Positions 38,501 through 45,747 of a stretch of DNA of 64,000 nucleotides are shown here, in pieces. The stretch lies in NCBI RefSeq assembly GCF_003934165.1, contig NZ_RKST01000001.1, positions 248,001 through 312,000 on the forward strand. The letters run 5' to 3'. The notes under the pieces were generated by a model that did no database searches, was not told the DNA's origin, and worked only from the letters and a program-made list of their open reading frames with translations. The number at the start of each line of letters is the position of its first letter. Position 1 is the first letter of the stretch. The DNA comes from Borborobacter arsenicus. GTDB lineage: Bacteria; Pseudomonadota; Alphaproteobacteria; Rhizobiales; Rhizobiaceae. A program made the translations under genes and the position numbers.

Positions 38501-40597
38501 GCGGTAACGCCCAACCCCAAGGCCTTCTCCAATTTCGATATGTTCCTCAACATGATCGACGGTGACAACGGGTTGCGCATCGATGTCGATTTCAACCGCG
38601 ATGTTTTCGACCCGCACACCATCGAGCGCTGGCTGGACCATTTCCGGACCATGCTGATCTCGCTCGCCGCCGATACCGGCCAACAGGTCGCAGCGATCCC
38701 GCTGCTGAATACGCAGCAATCCGATTGGCTCGCCCACGGCTTGAACAAGACGGCTGCGGATTACCCGCGCGACAAGTTCATGTTCGACCTCTTTGCCGAA
38801 CAGGCGAAAGCACGCCCGGATGCCATCGCAGCCGAGCACAACAGAACTCCGATGAGCTTCCGTGAGCTTGACGAAAAATCGAACCGGCTGGCGCGTCATA
38901 TCCAGGCGCAACTGCCCGCCCCCGGCCAGCGCATCGCCATCGCCATGGATCGCTCGCTCGACATGCTGGTGACCCTGCTTGCGGTGATGAAGGCGGGGCA
39001 CACCTATGTGCCGCTCGACGCCGGTCACCCGGCAGTGCGCCTACGCCAGGTCATGGAAACGGCGCGCATAGCCGGCCTGGTCTGCAATTCGAGCGCGATC
39101 GCCGAAATCGCTATGGAGGGAACGAGCGTCGTCCGTATGGATCTGGATGCGGACACGATCGCCGCGATGGATGGCGGGCCGCTGGAAAAACGTCCTGCCA
39201 GCGTGGAGATGGGTGCCTATGTGATCTTCACCTCCGGTTCCACCGGTACGCCGAAGGGCGTTGAGGTCTCGCATCGCGCCCTGGTCAACTTCCTGACATC
39301 AATGGCGGCAAAGCCGGGCTTCACGGCCGAAGACACAATTGTCGCGGTGACGACAATCTCCTTCGACATCGCAGCACTTGAACTCTATCTGCCGCTGGTC
39401 ACCGGCGGCAGGACGATCATCGCCGACCGCATCGAGGTTCAGGACGGCTTTGCGCTGGTCAAGCGCATCGTCGAGAGCGGCGCCACCGTGGTCCAGGCCA
39501 CGCCGACGCTGTGGATGATGCTGCTTGAGGCAGGGCTCAAGGACCAGCCTGGCCTCAAGATGCTGTGCGGTGGCGAGCCCCTGCCCCGCGATCTGGCAAA
39601 CCGGATGCTCAAGGTCGGCGGCGAATTGTGGAATATGTACGGTCCGACCGAGACCACGATCTGGTCATCGCTGGCCCGCGTGGCGGCAGGCGATGCGCCG
39701 ATCTCGATCGGAGAGCCCATCGCCAATACGCAGCTTCTCGTTCTCGATGAAGCCGGACGGCTGGCGCCGGTGGGCGTCATCGGCGAACTGCATATTGGCG
39801 GCGAGGGTCTGGCAAACGGCTATTTCGACCAGCCGGAACTGACTGCCAAGGCATTCGTCGAAATCGCCATAGGCGATGCGCCGCCGCAACGGCTCTACAA
39901 GACCGGCGATGTCGGCCGAAGGCTGGCGGATGGTTCGCTGCAATTGCTTGGCCGGCGCGACCAGCAGATCAAGCTGCGCGGCTTCCGCATCGAACTGGGC
40001 GACATCGAATCCGTTATCCAGACCGCTCCCGGCGTAAAGAACTGCGCGGTGGCACTGGCGACCGCCCGCAATGGCGACAAGCAACTCGTCTGCTACGTCG
40101 TGCCGCTGGAAGGCGCGCAGCCGACACCCGCCGATCTGGCCACCCATGCGGCTGCGAATCTGCCGACCCATATGGTTCCGGTTTCATGGGTATCGCTCGA
40201 AGCGTTGCCGCAAACCGCCAATGGCAAGTTGGACCGCAAGGCATTGACGACACGGCCTGCACCGCAAAGAGAGGCGGCCCAAGCCATCAAGATGCCGATG
40301 ACGCCGATGGAAGAAAAGCTCGCCGGCATCTGGAAGGACGTGCTCAAGATCGATGATGTCGGCGTGCACGACAATCTCTATTCGCTGGGCGCGGACTCGC
40401 TGAGCATCTTCCGCATGGCGGCAAGGATGATGGATCAGGGGCTGGCGCTGGAGGCAAAGCACCTGCTGCGTTACCCGACGATCTCGGAACTGGCGGTCTA
40501 TGCGCAGACGCAGAATATCGAGCTTCGCTCCGCCATGCCCTCGCTGCGGGACTTCCGTAACGGCGCACGGCGTGGCCTGGGGAGACTGCCGCAATGA
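32537..40597 (+). CDS. Hybrid PKS-NRPS: KS-AT-ACP-aminotransferase-C-A-PCP
   Basis: A 2686-residue megasynthase. KS (about 20-450): Cys198 (CACSTSL), His334 (ECHGTATPLGDP) and His373 (KANVGHLD) are all present. AT (about 545-830): GHSVGE with Ser646 and HAFH (742-745), the signature of malonyl-CoA use. ACP: LELGYDSL, Ser986. A Pro/Ala/Gln-rich linker (about 1028-1135) contains a Gln/Met-rich helix. Class III PLP aminotransferase (about 1135-1590): FDEVVTGFR and Lys1436. C domain (about 1625-2060): intact HHIVCDG (His1760). A domain (about 2080-2560): residues read as D-I-L-Q-C-G-M-I-W-K, close to the glycine code DILQLGLIWK. PCP: LGADSL, Ser2621. No KR, DH or ER is present, so the beta-keto group should be aminated as in the mycosubtilin/iturin and McyE-type lines. 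The ends overlap both neighbours by 4 bases. Confidence 0.95.
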   Translation: MTDTLLSSDFDAAFAEDDSLGRIAIVGMSGRFPGARTIEQFWSNIRQGKDSFVTFASDEIEDAFGDETRASPEYVASRPFLEEVDKFDPEFFGMYPREAALTDPQFRVFLEICWEALENAGYDPQKVGGPIGVFAGSAMATYLINNVLSDREKVEEFTSNYQIGCFSELVGAINDTLATRVAYKLNLRGPAVTVQCACSTSLVAVTQACQSLLTYQSDMALAGGVSITFPQKRGYIYQEGGMASPDGRCLPFDAQAAGTVFGSGAGVVLLKRLEDALAEGDHIYAVIRGYGLNNDGSHKAGYTAPSVDGQAECIRTAHANAGIDAATIGYVECHGTATPLGDPIEFSGLLSAFGDQDRKGRCALGSVKANVGHLDAAAGVAGLIKAALVLHHGEIPALPNFHTPNPRIDLANSPFFIPTGLVEWPRSAEPRRVGVSSFGVGGTNAHVVMEEAPLAPDANDRGEQEEIHILPLSARNEAALTTMRSNLAEWLKEQPGISLSRMAHTLQVGRRDFPHRTTIACRNVNEAIARLQQDRLVSGNADSQPPSVIFMFPGQGAQYVGMAGDLYAREPEFSRWIDRGADFLQPLIDTDIRDFICSDRTSTDEEKARMLRDTKLAQPALYLIEYALARFWMSRGLVPDAMIGHSVGEFVAATLANTMSFDDGLRLVAARGKLMQLQPAGAMISVRAPVETAMKFVGDGIDLAAVNAPKLCVLAGSFDAIDRVSAQLEQEGIASSRLHTSHAFHSAMMDNAVVALRRETEKVAFGKAIIPYVSCVTGDWQDDQSGSSPEYWAQHCRAAVRFADGIARICEGRKSVLIEVGPGQTLSVLATQTVKREAIAAIVQSLPLHDSETSASETVAETHGRIWSVGVDLPWPASRAVRRIALPTYPFQRESHWIKAPAPIRQQLLQQSAHHPPAASQSVDPTPAFPSVENGTSVMNASAQPIVASRVPAFETSLLTLLAEMAGDDLGPDSIQSTFLELGYDSLFIGQFAQRIEKQYKTKLSFRQLLSSIPTIAALARYLDSELPPEPAQAAAPVAAAAQMPAPATQSLPATMPAQPVAMPVANGTAGDLGALLQVQMQAMQQLFAQQLQAVQHMTATPAPMPAPAATTSVAPASPPKPEPAAVASKLADDADIGGGRIKLYRPGAADAQLSPQKQRFIADLAEKYSERNSKSKAFTEQHRGQLADPRAASGFRLDLKEIVFPVVSDRSKGARIWDIDGNEYIDLVDGMGQTAFGHAPDFVLDAVSAQLKAGFAIGPQTPLAGEVAALIAEITGHERVTFCNTGSEAVMAAMRVARAVTGRDRVVVFGNDYHGQFDEVLVKGRNKSGTPVALPIAVGIPQGSVSNMTVLRYGEQESLDWIRDNADDIAAVIIEPIQSRHPEFQPVEFVRSLREVATASEFALVFDEVVTGFRVHPGGIQAVWGIRGDMATYGKVLGGGMPIGVLAGDARFMDALDGGQWQYGDESVPMVAPTFFAGTFVRHPVVLAAAKAVLNHIKGEGTALYGRVAERTQSLVAEINEHLGKRGVADRLETYKSWFVTNFSHGDPLGTLIYPLLRMQGIHIQDGYPCFLTTEHSEADFRHIADAFKSSVDTLQAAGILTSDGESVAASAIAPAGEPPAQEAAIREAPLTEAQTEIWLSAQLGDEASCAFNESFRLTLDGVLDEGAFRAALDEVIARHDALHIRFARSGESFEIIPDFKLELENLDYSSDETRVARLGKLIVEDAHQPFDLVEGPLVRARLIRMSPANHVFMLSAHHIVCDGWSMNVILEELSACYAARVTGSGSDLEPAMSFASYAAGLDAAVPSAETENYWLDQFREIPDLPDLPLDRPRPERRTFGGGTQTVHIEPEICKAVRAAGARNGATLFSTLLATLQIMISRLSGSSDIVIAVPSAGQSLVEDKILVGHCVNLLPIRQTVSADTNFSDHLKETQKLVLQAFEHQDYTYGTLVRKLGQQRDPSRLPLTEIQFNLERVARNLNLPGLKAAVTPNPKAFSNFDMFLNMIDGDNGLRIDVDFNRDVFDPHTIERWLDHFRTMLISLAADTGQQVAAIPLLNTQQSDWLAHGLNKTAADYPRDKFMFDLFAEQAKARPDAIAAEHNRTPMSFRELDEKSNRLARHIQAQLPAPGQRIAIAMDRSLDMLVTLLAVMKAGHTYVPLDAGHPAVRLRQVMETARIAGLVCNSSAIAEIAMEGTSVVRMDLDADTIAAMDGGPLEKRPASVEMGAYVIFTSGSTGTPKGVEVSHRALVNFLTSMAAKPGFTAEDTIVAVTTISFDIAALELYLPLVTGGRTIIADRIEVQDGFALVKRIVESGATVVQATPTLWMMLLEAGLKDQPGLKMLCGGEPLPRDLANRMLKVGGELWNMYGPTETTIWSSLARVAAGDAPISIGEPIANTQLLVLDEAGRLAPVGVIGELHIGGEGLANGYFDQPELTAKAFVEIAIGDAPPQRLYKTGDVGRRLADGSLQLLGRRDQQIKLRGFRIELGDIESVIQTAPGVKNCAVALATARNGDKQLVCYVVPLEGAQPTPADLATHAAANLPTHMVPVSWVSLEALPQTANGKLDRKALTTRPAPQREAAQAIKMPMTPMEEKLAGIWKDVLKIDDVGVHDNLYSLGADSLSIFRMAARMMDQGLALEAKHLLRYPTISELAVYAQTQNIELRSAMPSLRDFRNGARRGLGRLPQ

Positions 40598-43353
40598 AGC
40601 AGGACCAGTTCAGCAACATTGCCGGTGACACGCCGACGGTCGTGGGCGAGTTTCCCTGCACGCATACGCAGCAGCGGTGCTGGTTCCTCGACCAGCTCAA
40701 TCCGGGCAATCCCGCACTTAACGTGGCCGTGCGCTGGGAAATCCGCGGCCGCTTCAAGATCAAGAGCATCGAATCCGCCTTTCAGCAGATCGTCGACCGG
40801 CATGAAATCCTGCGGACCCGCTTCATCGTCAAGGATGGCCAGCCGTTCCAGCAAGTGGTCGACAAGGTCGATTTCAAGATGTCGGTGATCGACCTGCGCA
40901 ATGTGCCGGCCGAGCAGCGCGACGAGCGCGTTCAGTCGATCGGGCGGGAAACGGCAAGCATCCCGTTCGATTTGCGCAATACCGGGCTTTTCCGCATCAC
41001 CTTCCTGCAGGTCGACAATGAGCGCGGCTTCATTCTGATCACAGCCCATCAGATCTGCTTCGACGGCTGGTCGATCCGCGTCCTGGGGCGTGAACTCGGA
41101 GAATTCGCTGCTGCCATCGACGAGCAGCGCCAGCCGCGGCTTGATCCGCTGCCGCTGCAATATGGCGACTACGCCATGTGGCAGGACGAATATCTGACCA
41201 GCTATGGCTTCGAGGCTGAAAAGACCTTCTGGCAAGAGCAACTCGGCGATGCGCCCTATTTCGAAGTGGCGCCGGATCATCCGCGCGGCGAACGCAAGAG
41301 CTATCGCGGCGACATCATCTCGCTGGTGCTGCCGAAGGATTTCGGCGAGCGAATGGACCGGGCGGCACGTGCGCGGCAAATGTCGATCTACGGCTATGGC
41401 AGCGGCGTCATCAGTGCCCTGCTCCATCGTTTCACCGGAGAGCGGGAAGTGCTTTTCGGCACGCAGATCGCCGGCCGTGACGATGTCGATCTGGAAAATC
41501 TCATCGGAGTCTTCATCAACAACCTCGTCCTGCGCTTCAACATCGCTGACGAAACGAGCTTTGACGCGCATATCGGACAGGCCAATGAAGTTGTCTCCAA
41601 GGCACTGAACCATCAGCGCATGCCCTTCAACAAGCTGGTAGAACTGGTCAATCCGCACCGCGATCCGTCGCGCAATCCGCTGATTTCGGTAAATTTCAAC
41701 CTGCAGAAGGCATTTCTTGAAAACGCGCATTACGGCGATTTCGAACTGATTAGCGCCCCTTCGCAATCGCCGGGCGTGATCTACGATCTGAGCTTCATCA
41801 TGATCGGCCGGCCGGACCACTGGCGCATGTCGATCGAATACAACACCGATCTTTTCGACAAGAGCACGGCCGAGGAATTCCTGCGGCTTTGGCAGGCGAC
41901 CTATGAGCTGGCTCTGGAGAATCCGTCGGCAAAACTGTCGTCCATACCGATACGCCCCAGGCAGGCTCCCACGCCGGGCGTGGCGGAAAGCCAAGGCAGC
42001 CTTATCGAAAGACTACTTTGCCAACATCCGGCGGTGGCGGAGGCGATAACGGTTCCATTCCCAGGCAAACCCGGCGGAACCTATGCCTTCATCGTTCCCA
42101 GGAAAACTACAGCCGAGCGGCTCGAGGGCTTGCCAGCGAAGCTGCTTACCCATCTGAACGCCACCCTAGCCGGAAAGGATATGCCAATGGGCGTTAGCAT
42201 AATCCTCGACTTGCCGAAAAACGAACAGGGCGAAATCGACCTTTCAAAACTGCCCATACCCGACGAACCGGCCCCTGAGGCAGCACCGATCCTGCGGGGT
42301 TCGCTGGAGGAAATCGAAAAGCAGGTGGCATCAATCTGGGCTGAAATGCTGAGCCTCGACATGGTCGGGCCCGAAGACGATTTCTTCGCTCTCGGCGGGC
42401 ACTCGCTGCTCGCCCTGCGCATGCTGGCGGCAGTCAACGGGAAGTTCGGCATCCGACCGGACCTGGCGCTGCTGTTTCGTGCCTCGACCCTGCGCGACTT
42501 CGTCCAGACCGCGTTCGGCGCCGTCATGGCGCCATCGGACCCGAGCGTATCACCGTCGCACTGGGATATGAGCGTCTATCGCCCGGGAAACGACGGCACG
42601 GTGATTTACACGCTCAACCACCCGCTGCTTTATTTCCAGATGGCGCGGGAGATAGGCGGCGAGACGGGTGTCTCGAACGTCCATATGTTCAACACGACGA
42701 TCACCGACGAGATGCGAAGCCTCTCTATGGAGGAAATCGCTGCCGAACTGATCCAGTCCATGCGCATCGACGAACAGGACGCTCCGATCGGACTGGTCGG
42801 CCTGTGCGTGAACGGCATCGTGGCGCTGGAAGTGGCCCATCAGCTGACAGCGCTTGGCAAGGACGTGCGCTTCGTTGCCATGATCGATAGCTGGGCGCCG
42901 GGATATGTCACCTCGCTGAACCGCTTCACGCGCTGGCGCTGGAACTTGGAAAAGCGCGTGAAGCGCGCCTTCTACTTCACCGGCAAGCTGCTGAGCGGCA
43001 GGATGCCGGTAACTGAATATTTCAAGGAGTTCCGGCTCAGCCTCAGCTTGCTCACGAAAATAGGCCTGATCGGCGCGCCTTCGCGCGAGGAGGTGCAAAC
43101 CGTCGAGGTAACGGACTATCTGGTGGCGGCCTCGCGCCGGTACCATCCGAATCACTACCCCGGAAAAGGCCGGGTGCTTCTCTTCCGAAGCCAGGCAAAC
43201 CATCCGCGCGCTGCCAGACTGCGCTTCGGCTGGGGCGAACTTCTGCCGAAAACCACCGAGGTGTTCGACCTGCGCGGCTGGCATGAGGATTCGTTGTCAA
43301 GCATCGGCATCAAGCGTCTTGCCGGTGTGATCTCCGAAAAGCTCGATGGCTAG
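40594..43353 (+). CDS. Terminal NRPS protein: degenerate C - remnant A - PCP - Cys-thioesterase
   Basis: A 919-residue protein. The C domain (about 15-450) keeps the fold motifs (THTQQRCWFLDQL, LQYGDYAMWQ) but the active-site motif reads H152-Q153-I-C-F-D157-G158, so the catalytic second His of HHxxxDG is Gln. Residues about 465-555 look like only the C-terminal subdomain of an adenylation domain, with GKVDR changed to GEIDL, so the A10 Lys is lost and the large A subdomain is missing. The PCP has FFALGGHSLLALRM with Ser604. The thioesterase (about 655-919) has VGLCVNG where GxSxG is expected: Cys738 replaces Ser, with Asp765 and His897 (GWHEDSL) completing a probable triad. It presumably releases or transfers the finished chain. 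Confidence 0.9.
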   Translation: MKQDQFSNIAGDTPTVVGEFPCTHTQQRCWFLDQLNPGNPALNVAVRWEIRGRFKIKSIESAFQQIVDRHEILRTRFIVKDGQPFQQVVDKVDFKMSVIDLRNVPAEQRDERVQSIGRETASIPFDLRNTGLFRITFLQVDNERGFILITAHQICFDGWSIRVLGRELGEFAAAIDEQRQPRLDPLPLQYGDYAMWQDEYLTSYGFEAEKTFWQEQLGDAPYFEVAPDHPRGERKSYRGDIISLVLPKDFGERMDRAARARQMSIYGYGSGVISALLHRFTGEREVLFGTQIAGRDDVDLENLIGVFINNLVLRFNIADETSFDAHIGQANEVVSKALNHQRMPFNKLVELVNPHRDPSRNPLISVNFNLQKAFLENAHYGDFELISAPSQSPGVIYDLSFIMIGRPDHWRMSIEYNTDLFDKSTAEEFLRLWQATYELALENPSAKLSSIPIRPRQAPTPGVAESQGSLIERLLCQHPAVAEAITVPFPGKPGGTYAFIVPRKTTAERLEGLPAKLLTHLNATLAGKDMPMGVSIILDLPKNEQGEIDLSKLPIPDEPAPEAAPILRGSLEEIEKQVASIWAEMLSLDMVGPEDDFFALGGHSLLALRMLAAVNGKFGIRPDLALLFRASTLRDFVQTAFGAVMAPSDPSVSPSHWDMSVYRPGNDGTVIYTLNHPLLYFQMAREIGGETGVSNVHMFNTTITDEMRSLSMEEIAAELIQSMRIDEQDAPIGLVGLCVNGIVALEVAHQLTALGKDVRFVAMIDSWAPGYVTSLNRFTRWRWNLEKRVKRAFYFTGKLLSGRMPVTEYFKEFRLSLSLLTKIGLIGAPSREEVQTVEVTDYLVAASRRYHPNHYPGKGRVLLFRSQANHPRAARLRFGWGELLPKTTEVFDLRGWHEDSLSSIGIKRLAGVISEKLDG

Positions 43354-43414
43354 GCTAGGAGTCCTCGAATAAAACCATGGGGCGGCGTCAACAAAAACCG
43401 GCAGGACAGCCACA

Positions 43415-44998
43415 ATGCAGGATGAAACCGCTTCGCTTCGCATAGGAATACTGCTCCGCGAGCAGCGCCGCTTTGAAAATTGGGAGCTACGGCTCTTTGA
43501 AAAGCTGCTCGCGGATTCCCGCTTCGAACTGACCGCCTTCATCATAGAGGATCGGCCCCCGGCCACGCCTGAGCCAACCCGGCTCTATGATCTCGTATCT
43601 TATGTCGACAATCGCCTCTTTGCCCGACAGCCACGCGTCGAGGCTCCGCTTTTCAGGAGCCGCGAGGCACTGATCGAGCGGCTGCCGGTGACGCAGGTCG
43701 ACGCGCAGGCACTGGACCGCCTGCACCTCGATTTGGTCCTGCGCCATGAGCCCGGCCTGCTGCCGGATACGATCGTTGCGGCACTTCCTTTCGGCGTCTG
43801 GGCACTGAGCTTTGCCGACACCCATTCCCGCAAGGCGGACTGGACCGCTTTTGCCGATTCGAGCAGCCACGCCCCGGTGACCAATGTCTCTTTGCGGGTG
43901 CGCTGCCGCGGACAGGCCAGACCCAAGACGATCGCTTCGGCCGCATACAACACCAAGTTCAGCGCTGCGCGCAATGCAGCCTTCGTCAAGGAAAAGGCCG
44001 TCATCCTGTTGATGCGCGAATTGCGTCGCCTTGCGGATACAAGAAGCATCCGGTCGGAAGCTATCGGCACCGTCACCCCCGGCATCGAAGCTCCGCACGC
44101 CGGCGAGATCGGCGCTTATATCCTCAAGACCAGCTGGTCGGCCGCAACCCGCCTGGCCAAGAGCGCACAGGCCAAACTGGGCCTTCGCTCGGCGATGTGG
44201 ACGCTTTATAGCGGCTATGGCGGGGTGGACGATTTCGACCCGGCAAAGACGGTGGAAATTCCGCCGACGCCGGATTCGATCAAGGCCGATCCGTTCCTCT
44301 TTCAGCATGCGGGCGAAAACTACGTTTTCTACGAAAACTATACGACGCATGACAAACGGGCGCATATTGCGGTGGGCCGGCTGGAAGGCAACCGCATCGA
44401 GCCTTTGGGCAAGGCGCTTCAATGCGACTACCATCTGTCGTTCCCCTTCGTATTCTCGCATGGCGACGACATCTACATGATGCCGGAATCACACCAGGCG
44501 CGCCGCCTTGAAATCTGGCGTTGCGTCGAGTTTCCGCTGAAATGGACACTGCACGCCACCGCGCTGGACGGCCTGTCGCCCGTCGACAGCACCATGTTCC
44601 AGCATCAGGGCAAGTGGTGGCTATTGACCAACCTGTCGGACCATCACGCCTTCGAGGACCATTGCAGCGAACTCTACGTGTTCCAAGTCGATGGGCCGGC
44701 GCTGAAATCAGTCGTGCCGCACAAGACGAATCCCGTCGTCATCGGGAGCGCGATCGCCCGCAATGCCGGCCGCGTGGTCAGCCGCAATGGCAGGCTCTAT
44801 CGACCCTCGCAGAACAATTCGCGCGGGATATATGGTTTCGGGCTGAACATCATGGAGATCGAACAGCTCGACCTGGAAACCTACCGCGAGCGCATGGTCC
44901 GCACATTAACACCTGACTTCAAGAAGGGCCTGTGCGGCTGCCACCACTTCGACGCCGCCGGCGGGCGTTTCATCCTCGATGCGCGCATGAACCACTGA
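43415..44998 (+). CDS. Two-domain protein: formyltransferase-like N-part, GINT1-like C-part
   Basis: A 527-residue protein, 61 bases after the thioesterase protein, with AGGACAG before the start. Residues about 8-230 resemble the Rossmann part of formyltransferases (LRIGILLREQRRFENWELRLFEKLL, then LDLVLRHEPGLLPDTIVAALPFGVWALSFADTHSRKADWTAF), but the usual Asn-His-Asp catalytic set is not evident. Residues about 290-525 look like the N-terminal domain of glucosamine inositolphosphorylceramide transferase (GINT1), a five-bladed propeller related to GH43: KADPFLFQHAGENYVFYENYTT, LSFPFVFSHGDDIYMMPES and STMFQHQGKWWLLT. This type occurs in bacterial glycan loci; its reaction is unknown. Its place at the end of the NRPS-PKS operon makes it a candidate for the step that links the acyl product to a sugar. 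Confidence 0.7.
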   Translation: MQDETASLRIGILLREQRRFENWELRLFEKLLADSRFELTAFIIEDRPPATPEPTRLYDLVSYVDNRLFARQPRVEAPLFRSREALIERLPVTQVDAQALDRLHLDLVLRHEPGLLPDTIVAALPFGVWALSFADTHSRKADWTAFADSSSHAPVTNVSLRVRCRGQARPKTIASAAYNTKFSAARNAAFVKEKAVILLMRELRRLADTRSIRSEAIGTVTPGIEAPHAGEIGAYILKTSWSAATRLAKSAQAKLGLRSAMWTLYSGYGGVDDFDPAKTVEIPPTPDSIKADPFLFQHAGENYVFYENYTTHDKRAHIAVGRLEGNRIEPLGKALQCDYHLSFPFVFSHGDDIYMMPESHQARRLEIWRCVEFPLKWTLHATALDGLSPVDSTMFQHQGKWWLLTNLSDHHAFEDHCSELYVFQVDGPALKSVVPHKTNPVVIGSAIARNAGRVVSRNGRLYRPSQNNSRGIYGFGLNIMEIEQLDLETYRERMVRTLTPDFKKGLCGCHHFDAAGGRFILDARMNH

Positions 44999-45742
44999 TC
45001 AGGCCGGAGCGGAATCCAGCAGCATTGCCTGATCCATGTCGCGCAGGCGGCGATACCTAAGCGAAATATCAGCCCCGCCAGTGTTTGCCACGACCGCTCC
45101 CGCAAGGTGCGGGGCGACACTCACATTCGCCATGCGCCAATGCATGGGAGCTTCGCCGTCGCCGGCCAGCCGCAGCAGGCGCGCGGCCTCGCCTTCCAAC
45201 AGCGTCACATCGAAACTCGCAAGGTTCAGCGACAGGCCTTCGCCATGCGCCTTCACGAAGGCTTCCTTGCGCGTCCAGCAGCGGTAGAATGCCTCGATAT
45301 AGTCCCGACCCGAAAGCTCGCGCAGTTCGCCATATTCGGCTGCCGAGAAGAAGCGGCGCGCGACGTCCTCCTTCAGCGGCTTTCTTTCCTCGATGTCTAT
45401 CCCGATTTCATGAAGATGCGATACGGCCAAGGCTGCAACGCCGCCCGCATGGCTGAGATTGAAATGAAGTGACCACGCGCGCTCGCCGGTAAGCCAGGGT
45501 TTTCCAAAGCCGTTATAGGAAAATCGTAAACTTTCCGGCTCCTTTGCCAGGTAGCGGCCCAAAATCCGGCGCAAAACCGCCCTGCCGGCAATGAAACGAT
45601 TGCGGTCCCTGTCGAACACAAAGCGCGCAGCGCGCGCATTCTCGTCTTCAGACAAAAGCGGCCGTAGCGATGCAAGTTCGGCTGTCGGCCGATCCAGATC
45701 CCAACGCCAGATATCCACCGGACAGGAATCGAGCGGACGCAT
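44999..45742 (-). CDS. Sfp-type 4'-phosphopantetheinyl transferase
   Basis: A 247-residue protein from ATG 45742, normal length for the Sfp group. Motifs: RFIAGRAVLRRILGRYL, then LHFNLSHAGGVAALAVS, the Mg-binding EIGIDIEERKP (Asp and Glu), and CWTRKEAFVKAHGEGL (W-x-x-KEA-x-x-K). It transfers phosphopantetheine from CoA to carrier-protein Ser residues, so it should activate the two PCPs and one ACP encoded next door plus the PCP of the terminal protein. It starts 5 bases after the DegT gene and ends directly against the convergent GINT1-like gene with no gap. No strong ribosome site is seen, which suggests coupling to degT. Confidence 0.92.
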   Translation of the reverse strand: MRPLDSCPVDIWRWDLDRPTAELASLRPLLSEDENARAARFVFDRDRNRFIAGRAVLRRILGRYLAKEPESLRFSYNGFGKPWLTGERAWSLHFNLSHAGGVAALAVSHLHEIGIDIEERKPLKEDVARRFFSAAEYGELRELSGRDYIEAFYRCWTRKEAFVKAHGEGLSLNLASFDVTLLEGEAARLLRLAGDGEAPMHWRMANVSVAPHLAGAVVANTGGADISLRYRRLRDMDQAMLLDSAPA

Positions 45743-45747
45743 GTCGG

